A stretch of DNA of 64,000 nucleotides from Symbiodinium natans (Eukaryota > Sar > Dinophyceae > Suessiales > Symbiodiniaceae): contig CAJNDS010001213.1 in the NCBI GenBank assembly GCA_905221605.1, positions 250,001-314,000 on the forward strand, written 5' to 3'. A program made the translations under genes and the position numbers. Positions 34,101 through 46,974 of this stretch are shown in pieces (the stretch's first letter is position 1; each line of letters starts with the position of its first letter). Under the pieces are notes generated by a model. The model was not told the origin of the DNA, did no database searches, and saw only the letters and a program-made list of their open reading frames with translations.

Positions 34101-36267
34101 AACCTCAAGTGCGGATGGCAGGCCCGGCAGACGGGAACCAAGCCTTCAGATCCGCCAAGAAGGCAAGTGCGTGCTCCGTACAGCCCCAGGCAAACACGGA
34201 CACGGGAAGACAAGGAAGGCGCCAGCTTCGTCGCACCAACGCAGCGTCCACACTGCCTCCCAGTGTCACTGGGAGTGTTATTGGCTACTTCACTGTCACA
34301 GCCATCTGGGCTCTGCAGGTGCCTGCAGTGCTGGGCGGCGCATGCGTGGATGCACCAGGCGCCACATAACCCGCGGCCCGGGGTGCATCCTTGCAGGCAG
34401 GGGAAGATTCCCGCAGCTGTTTAGGACTGCTTCAGGAACCCTGTTTGCAGGTCTGCTAAGCACAAGATAGCAGAAAGAAACCCGCGGAAAAGGGGGCTTC
34501 GATCCTACTTAGTATGGATGAAGCTCAGATCTTGCCGCTTGCCCGCCATTGATCAAGCCTTTGCAGTGTTTTGGATGCTTGTTGGAGTTCAGTTAAACGA
34601 CTGCGAAAATCCGAAGAGCCCTCAGGAAGAGTGCTTCAGGATCCCCCTTCGAACAGGCCCAAGAGGCGGAAGGACCTTCAAGAAGACGACAGCCATGGCT
34701 CAGCGCGCACACCTCCCATTTCGGTTTCATCACGTCCCCTTAAGCACCTTATCCTATCCCTCCCAAGCATCACTGCAACAACGTGAAAAGCAGAGCAAGG
34801 CAACGAAAGACCTGCCTCTGCGTAGCCGATGTTGCTGTCTAACCTAGCTTGGCCCACAGCGAAAGCTTCTCCCAGCAGAGAGTAGGGCTCTGAGGCTCTT
34901 AGGCCCTGGAATAATCTCAGCCTTTCGGTCTCACTGAGGTGCCCAACGTCTGGGTTAGGGTCCTCAGTCCAGCTGCTGTCTGCGCGGCCTCCTGCCGCAA
35001 GTCCGAGGCAAGTCCGAACTTGTTTAGAAAGACTGGATTTATGCTCAGAAGTGCTCAGATGCGCTCAGATGCTGTCAGAAAGAAGCCTGGAGCCTGGCCG
35101 CCAGTGACAGGACGGCCAATGAAGCCGCAAGGGCCTGACGAGACTCAGCAAGTCCAAGAGGTTCCCCATTAGAATACCCAGCCTAACCTGCGAAGCCGGT
35201 GTCAAGGCGACTAAATTCACCATGCCTTTCAACGAGGGCGTGCCTTATCCCCGACAAGTCTGGAGGCCATTCAACCATGAAGTCTTCACCGATTGAGATC
35301 AATAACTACACCTCAAACGTGTTCAAAGCTGAAGTCAAAAAAATGTTCTGACAGCCTTGGCTCTGACATCTTTGACTCTGAACCTGTTCTTACACCCATC
35401 ACCAAGCACTACGGAATCGCAACCAGACTCAGTCAGTTAATGGGGGTGCGACAGCAGCATGATTTGCCTGTTTCGAACTTTCGATGTTTCCGTTACATAG
35501 ATGACATGACGACGTGCTTTTCTTGACGGAACGTAATTTTCTTATCGCCATGTCTCTACGACATCAGCTAGATGACTAGTGAAAATGGCAGCTACTCTAA
35601 GTATTTTGGCTAACGGAGACGCCGATGTTGTCTCCATTCAGCTTTGTCTGAGTCAGCGAAGCTTTAAGAACTGACAAGCGTGTACGACTGCGGCCACTAC
35701 CTCTTTTTTTAGGCAGCCTCAAATTCTGACTCCAGGCCTTGCACCCGGTGCCTTACGAAAAGGTCCTAGAAAGCCCATGAAAGCCCCGCGCTTCTTTGGA
35801 CATCTCCGTCAGGGCACATTATCACACTTGAACAGGCAGCTGCTTTGCTTCGCAGGTCTGCAGCTAGAAAATGAAAGTATTGGACAGGATGTGCTCTTCG
35901 AGCAGCACCAGCTGTCACTTAGAAACTTAGAGCCGGCCTCAGTGCGCTCCCTCCTGTACATAGCCAGGTCTGGACTGGACTACACTTTTGCCCTGCACTG
36001 CCTCGTGGGGGCGTCTGGAGGGTTTCTACTTACTTGCGACTCGCCGAGAAAAAACCAAAAGCATCAAAAGAAAGCGAACCTACGGAACGAAGGGACTTGC
36101 GACCACGAGCCAAAACAGAATTCTTTCAGAAACAAACAGTGACAGGTGTCAGCAGCAATAGAAAGCAACTGCAAGAACACCCACTTCAATATCCTTCCAG
36201 GCAACACCCCCGTTACATCGCTATTGTTGTTGTTGCCTGAGTTGCTCAGCTGGATCGTATAGCTTCG
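31173..36267. other. Gene-poor interval
   Basis: Open frames on both strands lack motifs. Mildly protein-like plus-strand pieces occur at 34571-34786 (RKSEEPSGRVLQDPP) and near 35830-36000, but none can be assigned. A GGTTCCGGAGC minisatellite and a short TTTAGGG-like run (32555-32610) lie within. Confidence 0.4.
32022..32200. repeat. GGTTCCGGAGCAGG-type minisatellite
   Basis: Units of about 12 bases related to GGTTCCGGAGCG recur about a dozen times with substitutions. Gly/Ser/Ala- and Arg/Pro-rich frames on either strand are consequences of the repeat. Confidence 0.8.
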
Positions 36268-36468
36268 TCACTCCCTGGTCCCTGCCACTGTCGACACTTC
36301 GAATGATTCAAACCCATAAGCAAGAAGATTCTTGCACGAGCCATCCAGCCTGGCTTGCTCAGGAGCATTTGCCTCGAAACTTTCACTGAAGCATCGCACC
36401 GGAGACTCTTCTGGCACGGAGACCCTTCGCAGCAATGCCGCTGGGCTCTCGTGGGGTAAAAAAGCTAC

Positions 36469-38428
36469 TTACATGCCGCTGGCTTCAGCAGCACGACAAC
36501 GTTCCAAAGACTTTAGCACCTGCGCACGCACCACCAATGGTGCTCTGGAATCCTCGCTGTTGCCGCTGCGCTGAATGGACAGCACAGCAGCATCGTTGTG
36601 ATGATCCTCATAATCGCGAGCTGAGAAAACTCGCATCAGTTTGTCCTCATGCATCACTTCGAATCCGCGACCCCGCTCGAGGCATTGATGGCTACGAATC
36701 ACCAAACCAATTCCGTTAAGAGCACAGAATGTCTTTGTGACGTTCCAACCAAATTTAACTGCAGATGCATTGCGCGGGGAGCTGTGAACTCCGAACACGG
36801 TCGTTGCCTCAATATCCCCATCCTCTGGGATGGGATCCGACCATAGGATATTGTAAAGCCATCTTTTCTCAGGTGTGTGGAAATCCTCCGAATTAAGAGG
36901 GCGGGGGACGCAAGACAGCTCTGCGATTGTCCATTTGCCGTCGCCAATTCCACCGTGGACTGTCAAGATCTGGTCATCGATGAGGCAAGCTAGCGGCAAC
37001 CACTCGAAGGCCTTGAGCACGAACGATGAAAAAAAGAAACGCTCACATGCCACATGGTGCACTTGACACACTCACATCCAGCTCACAGCTGTGGAGGGGC
37101 ACCCTTTAACCAACCTCACCAAAAAACGCTTCTGAATCTTGCCTTTTGGAAGAGTTCGAAAGTCTTGGCGCCGTTCGCAGTTCCCAAAGTTTCCAGGCAT
37201 TCCTCCTCGAAGCCATACTTGCCTGAAAAGGTCGGGTGGAGGGAAACCGGTTTCCAGCTTGGCTCCATCCCGGACTGCTTTAGTGATAAGTCAGGACTGT
37301 ACGACTCTGGACAGCCCTTCTGCCCTTCTGCCCTTCTAGAATCCAAGATATAATATACTATAGTATAGTATAGTATAGTATAGTATAACATAGTATTGTA
37401 TTGTATTGTACTGTATTGTATTGTTTCGGACAGTATAGTCTAGTCTAGTCTAGTCTAGTCTAGTATAGCAAAGTATAATCCAAGAACACTTGTCCAACAT
37501 CAAGGCGCGCATTCCAATCTATCTGAGGCACGATTCATGAGCGTGTCTTCATGGTTGCCCCGCACAAGCCACACATGCGAGGGGAAGGTGAGCTTGAGGG
37601 CGAAGAGTACCCCAACAACCTGCAGGGCAGATATGGTGCAGAGCGGACCATGTTAGGGGTTTGGTTTTGGGGTTTAAGGGAAGATCTGGTGGTTTGGGGC
37701 TCAGGGAAGTTTAGGGTTGTAGGGCTTGGGGTTCTAGGGTACCAGATCTAGGCTTTTTGGAATCGGGTTTTAGAGTTTAGGGCTTAGAGTTTGGTTTTCT
37801 TCTTGGACACTGAACCTCAGAAATTGAAAGGGTAGTTTAGGGATAGTTTAGGGCATGGGCAAATTGGAGCCTCGAGTTGATGAGCACTTGATGCCACTTT
37901 GACTTCACTTCGAACTCTCGGTCTCTCTCGAGCTGCTTCTCAACCTTTAGTGAGAGACATTGCAAAGCTTGTGAGCCTCCAGCTGGTGAGCTCCACGATC
38001 CACGAAGTCCCCATTGAAGACGTAGTGGCGATCATGGCCAGCACGGCCCGGGACTCCAAACGCGTGGAACAGCAGCAGCAGATCACGAAGCTGACCATGT
38101 ACATCACCTCAGAAAGAAAGACTGGGGAAGGAAGTGCGGTCTCGACTGGAATCCGCGAATGGTAACTGAAAGCGACCAGGAAAGATCAGGAGTCGGTCTG
38201 AGTGATCAATCAATCTGAGCATCAGGCCAAAGACCCGGCAAGGCTGCGGTACTTGTACGACAGTGGCCTCTTTCTGAAGGCTCTGCCGAACCCCGCTGGC
38301 TAGAATCATCAGGGTGTCTGTGTAGTCTGCACCTCACAAAGCAGCAAATAAACGCGTAACCACTCACACCCCGCAATCGCTGCACACGAAGTACTGTTGC
38401 ATCCGATGGTTTTGGGGAACTGTGTCCC
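36469..38428 (-). CDS. PPP-family Ser/Thr protein phosphatase catalytic domain, at least six exons
   Basis: Exons on the minus strand, borders approximate: about 38371-38428 ([11 protein letters not shown]); 38228-38310 ([23 protein letters not shown]); 37977-38107 ([25 protein letters not shown]); about 37520-37619 ([19 protein letters not shown], then RGNHED); 37143-37222 ([13 protein letters not shown]); 36473-37011 ([51 protein letters not shown]). These are all the signature PPP motifs in order: GDxHG, GDxVDRG, RGNHE, the HGG histidine and the late RSH histidine, so both metal sites look intact. The enzyme removes phosphate from Ser/Thr. Spacing and FNGDFVDRG resemble PP5/PPEF/PP7-type members. 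Several introns start GC and end AG. The last exon may continue through the GTAAGT at 36467-36472 or stop at 36469. N-terminal exons lie further upstream. Confidence 0.85.
37335..37475. repeat. (TATAG)n/(TCTAG)n microsatellite inside a phosphatase intron
   Basis: Pentamers TATAG, TATTG and TCTAG in succession. It falls between two phosphatase exons, so it is intronic. Confidence 0.9.
37640..37860. repeat. TTTAGGG-like run inside a phosphatase intron
   Basis: Degenerate GGGTTTAGGG/GGTTTTGGGG units between the VDRG and RGNHE exons. Confidence 0.7.
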
Positions 38429-38483
38429 TGCTGGCTGGGACCATCACAGCCAGCAGCAATCAGCAGCATCTCACAAGTGCGGA

Positions 38484-39335
38484 CTACAACATTAGTTGCT
38501 GTTCAGTGGTACCTATGTGCACGGGGAAGGATTCCGCCACAACCCCTGCTGCGAAAGTGTTGAGTGACGTCGCTTTCAGGTCCACAGCGGGCATGCACAT
38601 GCCCACGATTGAGCCAGCCGAGAAGCTAAACAAGAAGTTCATTGAGTCTTCTTGCCAATCACAATCAAGCATGTCGGTCTCCTCCTTTCCAACCTGGCAT
38701 GCATGCATTGAACGAAAGACAGCTGAGACGAAATTGCCAGGGCAATCTCGGGTCCGACACGCTTGTTGCAGCCACGAGGCTCGCTTGATCATCTCCTGCA
38801 ACAAACGCACAGGCAGCGACCGCACTGACTGGCTCGGTCCAGTCAATATGTAAAAGAATCCGCCGAGGCCCTCGGGCCTAAACTGTAGCGTAAAGTGCTT
38901 CCAGTACCCATCATTTTCTGTGCATTGGGGCAATCGGATGTAGGGATTGTTTAGAACCGCTGTCCTACCGACGGACCTAAGTCTTTGGCAAGCTAATTGG
39001 GTCCCGAAAGGGGTGTTGAAGGGTCTTATGCTCAAGCCATGCCGCACCACTCGAAGTGGTTGGCTCCAAGATAACTTCCACACATAGTCGAAAGACAAAT
39101 GCCCTTGAGTTCCTAGAGTCCCAAGCAGGTCTAGGCCAGCCGCGACCCTGTTTGAAGCGCGCATTCCATCTCCATCCCCGGGCGATTCCACGCGGAAAGA
39201 GAACTTGGTGCCGAACTTCACAAAGAAGCCCCTGTTGTGTGAGGGTCTATTTGGCATGGATTCCAGCTGTGCAGAAGACCAGGAGCATAAGAAGTCGCTA
39301 GAGGCACCGTGCTCAAAAAGCAGAAAGCGGGCCAT
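38484..39335 (-). CDS. Hypothetical 283-codon ORF upstream of the phosphatase
   Basis: The frame from ATG 39335 is one of the longest in the middle of the window. Segments such as NRGFFVKFGTKFSFRVESPG, YWKHFTLQFRPEGLGGFFYI and DWQEDSMNFLFSFSAG look protein-like and could fold as beta-rich domains, but no family is recognised. It ends 55 bases before the first phosphatase exon that I can place, so parts may be 5' exons of that gene. Confidence 0.35.
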   Translation of the reverse strand: MARFLLFEHGASSDFLCSWSSAQLESMPNRPSHNRGFFVKFGTKFSFRVESPGDGDGMRASNRVAAGLDLLGTLGTQGHLSFDYVWKLSWSQPLRVVRHGLSIRPFNTPFGTQLACQRLRSVGRTAVLNNPYIRLPQCTENDGYWKHFTLQFRPEGLGGFFYILTGPSQSVRSLPVRLLQEMIKRASWLQQACRTRDCPGNFVSAVFRSMHACQVGKEETDMLDCDWQEDSMNFLFSFSAGSIVGMCMPAVDLKATSLNTFAAGVVAESFPVHIGTTEQQLML

Positions 39336-42300
39336 GAAACAACTCGCTGGTCGTCTTGTTGTTTGGGATTAGATTTTGAGGCATGCTGGTGCCTGGAAGA
39401 GCGGTGTTACGGCTGCAACCCGGCTCTGTCTGGATGCAAGAGCTTACATTGTTTGCCCACGTCGGGTTCGTAAAGCGCTGGCAAGAGCCCTCGAGAGCTG
39501 CAGAGCGGCTCCAATTGTGCAACTCCAGTCGTGCTAGCCTGCCACCACATATGGACCCATTCAAGCTGAAGCGCCATCGCGACGACCTACAGGCGTGCTA
39601 CGGCGATTCGACAAGATCTTGGCACCCGTCTCCTCTTGAGGTGCACACACGTCATGCGACAGTGTAGTCTTCAATGGTCCCCAGATACACAGCGAAACAA
39701 GGCCAGGTACTCATGCAACCCTCCATGGCTTTTTTTAAGTACCTTTCACAACAGTGGCACAGAATTCTGCAAGAGTAGGTTCTGCAACACGGAGATGCAA
39801 GCCCGACGCCACGCAAGAACCCAACATGCGGCACTGCTGAAGATGAGATGCATGACAAAAGGATGCTTAGATTGCAGAGTCTGAAGGGACATGACAAGAT
39901 TTTGCTGAAGCTCCCTTCTCCTGGAGCTGGCTGACCACGGTAGCAGCGCGACGCACAACGCCACGGCCCACAGCTTTCGAAGTTACCCTGAGGTGAGTGC
40001 GGGGTCAGCAAATTTCCAGGTGTGTTGGTCAATGGTGGTCATACAGTTTTACCGTCAGCCCGCGGCGCAAGTGCCACACGGAGAAGCTGAGTATGCATTG
40101 TGTGATCAAAACGTGTCTATGCAAAATCTTACTGGTGATCAACATGTTGAAGCTGATACGGGAACCGTCCACAACAGCCAATAGAAACACCTCAAACTAA
40201 TCGAAGCATCCTGCATCTTCACTGGCCCATCATGCTGCAAAGCGACTTTGCATCCTTCGACTCCGACGTGGACGTGAAGCGGTTGAGATATGTACTGCCG
40301 TGAAGGGCGACTGCCAGCAGGCCCAGTTTTCGGCCTTGGTTCCATCCCCAACTTCCCACAGCAACTCTGATTTAGGCTCTCGGGAGGCTCTCGGGAGGCT
40401 CTCGGGAGGCTCTCGGGACGAAGTCGGGGAGCCTGGGTTGTCGGGACGACGTCTGGGACTAGGCTCGCGGGACGAAGTCGGGGAGCTTGGGTTTATTTTG
40501 GGAGCAGGGTCTAGGCTCTCGGGACGAAGTCGGGGAGATGGGCTTTTTTGCAGTGCAGGGTTTATGCTCTCGCAACTAAGTCGGGGAGCTCGGGTTTAGG
40601 CTCTCGGGACGAAGTCGGGGAGCTTGGAGTCTTTTGAGTTTTTGGGGTTTAGGCTCTCGGGACGAAGTCGGGTTCCAACCCAGAAGTTACACGCCCGAAC
40701 ACAAACAAAAATGAAGAACGAAACCCTAAATCAACAACCCAAAGACGTCAACAGCTCCAGGATGACCTGAACATATACCTGAACCCTATCACCGTTGACC
40801 CTCACGTCACGTAAAGATACGTAAAGGCCTCAAGACTCCTTGGTCCCCTTACCAAAGCATCCACAGAGCAAGCATAGACTCTACAAAGCCTTAAGATAAA
40901 ACCCCAAGCCACCGAAACGAGACATTCACGAAAGCTACGAGAGCTGGACGACATCCACCTTTCACGGAATCACGAATCGGTAACTCTATTAGCAGCCGGT
41001 CTCGCTCTGAGCCTCTGGCGCTGACCATGCTGCCCTGGCCCCTTCTTGCGACACCACAAAGCCTTCCCAATCAGAACGCCCCAATTGGTGATTGCATCTT
41101 GATCGTCATGCCTCGGAACATACCATCAGCATAGCTTCGTCGAGGAAGACACCACAGACGCACCTACCTTCCCACTGAAGGTTTCCAATACCTGTCTTGT
41201 TAAATGCGACTCCATGTGAGCAAAAGACATTGCTGCCAGATCCCTGAGCTGTTGGACACCCCTTTGCACCCCCGCTGTTGAACAGGATCTTGCAGATCTG
41301 TGACTCGGAATCTTTCCACGCAACTGTGAATCCGGCCACGGGAAGCCATGAAAACAACTCCGCATCTATTTCTCGAGATTTGTTCGTTAAGGTTGCCCAG
41401 CCAGCCAGTACAATGATGGCATGGATGGCAGGAATCTGACGAGCTGTGGCACTCTGGATATGATTTGTTAGCTAAGCACTGCGTGTCATGGAGATTGTGC
41501 CTGCATGTTGCAACACAGGCTGCAACGAGCAGCTTACACAGTAGGAAGCACCTCCATGCGACTTGTGCTCTTCCTCAAAACACCCTTCCTAGTCGAACCA
41601 GTTCATGCAAGGCGCACATGTGACGACTGACTGACACTCTTGATAGAATCAGACACAGTTGAAGATGTGCCGTCCGAGTCGGTCCATGCACGACGTTGCC
41701 GGGAACGCACGACATCACCACCCATGTCTCTGGTGACGGTGGCTCTTGTTCTGGGATCGTATTCATCCTCGGCATGCACTCGGACGCTGCGAATGCTCTT
41801 CTGTCTTGCTCTTCCGATGCTCTGCATGCAATCACCTAAACTTAAAGCAGATGGGGTGAACGCAAGCAGTCAGGAACATCAGGCAAGGTGCGTATTCCAT
41901 CTGCACCGTGACATCCTGAGATGGATGAAGCAGCTGCTGAATGTCTACACAGTTACAACCCGGTCGTGTCCATGCGTCGCACTCATTCCTAGGCATCCAG
42001 ACATGATTGTGATATAGCGGAGCGTATGGCAACCATTCTGCAAGTATGGTCCACATGATGAATGAACGTTGACTCGAAGGTTGGAAACCACGAACTCCGA
42101 TCAGATCGAGCAGCTTGTGTCCCACAACCCGACACAACCGCACACAAACATGTCGCACGATGTCGCGTGACTTTTGAGCTGGGGCACGACACGCATGCAA
42201 AACTTGCTACCAGGTCTCAGGCGCAGCGATGTTAGGGGATGGAACCAGGCTGCTAGCAGCACTGTCCGCTCTGTGCGGAAGCACTTGAGGAAGCACTTGA

Positions 42301-44500
42301 GGAAGCAAATCTGGGAATGAAGACTGCTTCACCAGCCTTAGCAACTTCGATCTCAGCGCCACTACACACTACTGGCACATGCCGTGGTTCAAGTATGGTC
42401 CATCTGAGCAGGCGACTCGTTGCCCAGGACGTCTTCGGACAAGAATGACCGGCGCTGCGATGCTCCTGGAAAGGCCTGCAAACATCTCTCCCCTACTAGC
42501 ACCGCTTCTCCTGCTGCGCTTAGCCGCTTAGCCCTGACGTGGTTCTTGCTTGTGGCTTTCGAGGTGTTGTCGCCTCTATCTTGGCTGTAACATCTGCTTG
42601 TGCTTGCTGTTCCAGTTCGGACTCTGCAAAACTGGCTCCTTAACTGCTGATAAGTATCTCAAGACCAAGACCTTCGTAAATATGTTCAACCTGCAGCCCT
42701 TTCACCCTACGAGGGCGACAAGGTTTTTCGGGTACCATTGCTCAAAAAGCGCATCATCACCATTCCAATCCGCCAGAAGAAGCAGCAAGAGCATGCGGGC
42801 GAACTGCAAAACCACAGACCTCACATGCCCCTGGCGGGTGATGTCAGCACAGAACAGTCCACAATGCCACATGTTTCTGCATATGTTCTTCAGAAGCAAC
42901 GAGCAAAGCTTGCACAAATTGCACGTGCGCTAGTCACTTGTAAAGACGAGGAGGGTTGCTAAGTTGCAGCGGGCTTGCTTGCCCACATTGTGTCAAGCAA
43001 ACGTGCACACCACTTAGCCACCCTGCTCGTCTCTACAATAATACTCTCCCACTGGTCAAATTCAGACTCCTGCGAACGAAGCTGTGAAGTGTTGTGGGGC
43101 GCAGCTTTCACGTTGCGATTTGAGACTTTCGGTCTTAGGCCTTAGGCATGCTGACATTTGAGGGTTTGCCGTGAAGTCTGTCGAGCGTCGAATGCCATGA
43201 GGCGATAAGTTGCAACCTAGACAGCTTCAAGACTGAAGGATCCATTCGTTAGTTCCTGCCTGGGGCAAAGCTTGGCTGTCCATCTCTTTGGCGGATGCTG
43301 GGTGTCCCGACTCAGGCCCACCTTTGAGCATGGAACAATCAATGACAATAGAGTTCCAGTGCAAGCAAGATAGTTTTCTAAAGACAACCAAGCACAGAAA
43401 ATATCGAAAGATCGAGAAACATGAAGGCGGCTCGTCAATAACTTGATGCCATGAAAAAGAAGTGCGGGTTCCGCTGCATCCGCAGGCCACAAGCTGAAAG
43501 GGCGTCGACCTAGGTTTGCTCAATGACAGCACCACTACAGCCGCTAGAGTGCTCCAAAAGCACCCACACACACACACCTACACCCACACCCTCGCAGAAA
43601 TGTGTCACGCAGGACGTTATTCTTTGGGGAACATGTTATATTGGAGCCGATGATACATTGTCAACCTAACTCATGAACTTGAAAGAAACAGGCAGGTACG
43701 GGAATCGGAGAAAGTCATGCCAAAAGCCATGCCTTGTGCACGTTCGCCATCCAAACGCACGCGCAAGGAAGTCACGCCAAGTCATGCAAGCCGAACCTCC
43801 CCCATGCAAACGCATGGATTGCACGGTTACCCAAAGCAGCGAATTCGTTACGAAATTCGAAGGAACGCTTAGCCTAAGTATGCCTAAATACGTCATCCAA
43901 GGCGACTCAATCACTTGACTCGTACCACAAAGCAACGAACTCCCTCCCAACTCCACAACGTGCATCGTTCAGGGACTGCTTCGTCCCATTTTTTTCATTC
44001 TTGCGCAGCGAGATTTGCTCACGCTTTGCAGTCATTTGGCGGGGGTAGCACCCCGCACTGAGTGCCTGTACTATTGTGATACAACCGTTCATCCCGTCAA
44101 GAAAACAATGATGTACGGTTCCAGTCGCCCCGTCTCAATGAAGCGCAGTTTCCCTCCAGTGGCTTGACTCGCGGCATCAAAAAAGATGAACGTTCCACTT
44201 GGGTTCGATATCACCCTTGGCAAATCCACAACGTCATTTCTCAGAGAATGGAAGCGGGGTCAGTCAATCCCAACGATACCCCCAACATCCCCCAACAATA
44301 TCTGAACAAGCCCTGTACTAGACCTGGTTCCTGCTCCCAAGGGCACAACTACAAAAATCACAACTCAGCAATTAACGAAATATTACGCGCTGCGTATGTC
44401 AGCGGACGGACTACTGCAAGCGGTTCCTGACTAGCCCTTGTTTTGCCCTACTGGAGAAGAAGAAGGAAAAGACGAAGATTCCAAGCACTCTTAGCTTAGA
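39336..44500. other. Gene-poor interval
   Basis: No gene is recognised. Besides the 40.4 kb minisatellite, frames of 60-130 codons on both strands show no motif. Confidence 0.45.
40365..40680. repeat. GGCTCTCGGGACGAAGTCGGGGAGC minisatellite
   Basis: The array starts with four copies of an 11-base unit (GCTCTCGGGAG), then at least six longer, irregularly spaced copies of CTCTCGGGACGAAGTCGGGGAGCT separated by G/T-rich spacers containing GGTTTAGG. The variable spacing distinguishes it from a simple tandem array. Confidence 0.85.
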
Positions 44501-44504
44501 AGCA

Positions 44505-45040
44505 GGGTGTACACACACGCACACACACACATGTACACGCACAGAGCACAAGCAGTCCGAGGTTTTTGCACCGAGAGGCAATGATGAGGCTGGTTGCACA
44601 AGGTTCTGCAAGTCCTGGAAGCCATTAACAAAAGCGGATTATTGCTGGTTTTTGAACAAGGCTTGTGCTTACAAGTCGCACACAATGTGTCAAGAGCCTG
44701 CCCTACAAACGCATCCATGCTCACTGAAGAACAAAATAGGAAACTCTAGCGCCAAAGTCATGTTCACTGAAGAAAAACAAAACCACAAACAACACGGAAA
44801 GGCCGCACCACAATCGTGTATGTCTGTGTAAAAACATTGATATACATGTGTATATTACGTATTTATGCACGTTTTATTCATGTCCATACATTTATATTTA
44901 TATATTTATGCGTATTGACTCCTTCACTTGCTTACGCGTGTATGTGTGTATATATATGTGGAGAAAAAAGCGAGGGAGAGAGAGAGAGAGAGAGATATAT
45001 ATATATGTATATACATGCTACCCCCCCCCCCCCAAAGATC
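44505..45040. repeat. CA, TA, GA microsatellites and a C-tract
   Basis: (CA)n lies at 44510-44540; TA-rich words at 44820-44960; (GA)n at 44974-44994; (TA)n to 45010; a run of 14-15 C at 45019-45033. The last part matches the TA/poly-G element at 47465. Confidence 0.9.
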
Positions 45041-45059
45041 CATGGTTTTATGGCCCATC

Positions 45060-46185
45060 TAGCAGCAGGAGAGCAGTGCGTGAGCGTAATGTCTTGGAGG
45101 CGTGGCCTCTGAATCTAAAGTTCTAATCCATCAAGTTGAATTACAAACGAAGCTCGGATGAGGATTTCTCAGGGTGTGGCCTTAGAATTTAAAATTCAAA
45201 TGAATTTCATTGCGAATAGGGGACAGAAGAGGATTTGAGACGGTGTGGTCTTTAATCTACGGTTAACTAGATGTAATTCCCATACAAAGTATATCTTGGG
45301 CTGTGGCCAATTAATGTACTTGTTAAAATTGGGTTTACTCACCAACGAAGCCCAGACGATAATTTTCTAGTGTGTGGCCTTCTTATATAAGCTCATTTTC
45401 AATAAATTACAAAGCAAGCCCAGATGAGGGTTTTTCAGGCTGTGACCTCTGAATATAGGATCTAATGACCTCTTGTTTTGTCAGGCCCCAGAAGAGGATT
45501 GCAGAAGGTGTGCACTTTAAACATCGAAGCCAACCCACATGCGAACGAGGCCCAGAGAGAGAAGGATTTGACAGGATAGTCCAGGGTAGTCTTGGAATTT
45601 AGATTTTCTTATCAATATTACGAACGAGGCAAGAAAATCTTTCAGAGGAAGTTCACTTAAGGTGTGGGCAGTTTTTAGCAACTTGGTTTAAATATGAATT
45701 TGAAGACCAACAGACTTATTCTGATGAGACGTAAAGTTGAACGACTTCCAAATGACAATGTTTTTGTTTTTGGGGTATGACCTGTTAATGTGAAATTGAA
45801 ATAGTATGGACTTGATACCCGGTCGCTTTGGACTGCGGGAAACATTAAGAGTGGTGAGCGGGATAGGATATGTGCTCACAGTTTTCTCATGTCCCCCACA
45901 CTTGCTGTAAATGACTTTTCGCATCACCCTACGCACGCGAATACTTCCAAGTCTTGTGATTCGAGACTTGCCATCCTTCCTTCTCCATCGCCTGTATTTG
46001 ATTTACAATACATATACCCTATATACATACCTGATGTGAGTACAAAAACTGTGTTCTCTTTGCCTTTCCACAGGAGGCAAGCCATACATAGGCATAACTC
46101 GATGGGATTTAAGGTGTCGGGGTTCATGCCCCAAGCCTTAGAGGGTCGTGAGGCTCTAATTCTACGAGCAACGCTTCAATCTTAA
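45060..46185. other. AT-rich repeated motif region, no gene
   Basis: Phrases such as GAGGATTT...GGTGTGGCCT...ATTTAAAATTC...AACGAAGCCCAGATGAGG recur about every 65-80 bases from 45090 to about 45700, a diverged tandem repeat of roughly eight units. No gene is seen. Confidence 0.6.
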
Positions 46186-46800
46186 ACCCTGGACCTCTCA
46201 CCCTGCCGGATCTACACCCTAAACGGCGAACCCCGTGAGGGTTTTAGAGATACACCGCAAAGCCCTAAACCTTTAGCCCAGCCCTGTAGAGCTAAATGGT
46301 TTAAACAACCTGAGGTCTGGGCAAGTAATACCTTCAGGGCTATAGGCTTAAAACCTTTGAACCTTTTAGGGCCCTACAGGGTTTTCGGGTTCTGAACCTA
46401 AAGGGTTTGGGGCCAACGTGTAAATGCCTAAGCCTTAAGCACTTCTGGTTTAAAGTCTATGGCCTTAGGTTTCACTGCTTAAATCTGAAACCCTTACCCT
46501 TTAAACCTTAAACCCTTAACCGCAGGGCTTTAAGGTTAAGGGTGTAGGTTTACTAGCCGGCATAGTTTTAAATGCCTAAACCTTAACCCTAGACCGCTAA
46601 AACTTCACTATGGGGTTTAAGGGTTAATTAAGTCTGCTTCACCCTGAAACCCTATGTATGATTAAAGCTTTAGGGTTTGAGGTTTGAGCCTAAACCCTAT
46701 AGGCTTTCAGGCCTAGGGATCAAAGCCTTAAACCCAAAAAAGTTTCCGGCCTTCTCTTTCAAACCCTAATCTCTTAACCGATAAGGTTTCAAAGATAAGC
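46186..46800. repeat. Mixed-orientation CCCTAAA / TTTAGGG-like block
   Basis: Units resembling CCTTAAACC and GGTTTAAGG alternate in both orientations, giving many small inverted repeats. It differs from the one-orientation block at 47.8 kb. Confidence 0.75.
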
Positions 46801-46974
46801 CTTGAACAAGCCTTTAAAAAACAACCAGCGAGCGCAGTGAAGCGGAGCAGAGAGGAATCCTTTTTGCTGTCTTGGTTGAAAGGTTGAAGTGTGCAGATGC
46901 CCGCGTGAGGACCTTTCGTTGATGATCTCCTAGACCACAAGACGCTCGTTACATGATGCAGTGTCGTAATATTT

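Noticed and set aside
36268-36450. Possible C-terminal exon of the phosphatase (RRVSVPEESPVRCFSES)
   Set aside because: Joining it to the last catalytic exon needs an intron of under 40 bases in the required phase; a 10-base direct repeat (ATGCCGCTGG) at the junction complicates it. Left out until transcripts are available.
37899-38165. 88-codon plus-strand ORF with protein-like composition
   Set aside because: The minus strand here encodes the GDVHGQ and GDFVDRG motifs of the phosphatase, so this is a shadow.
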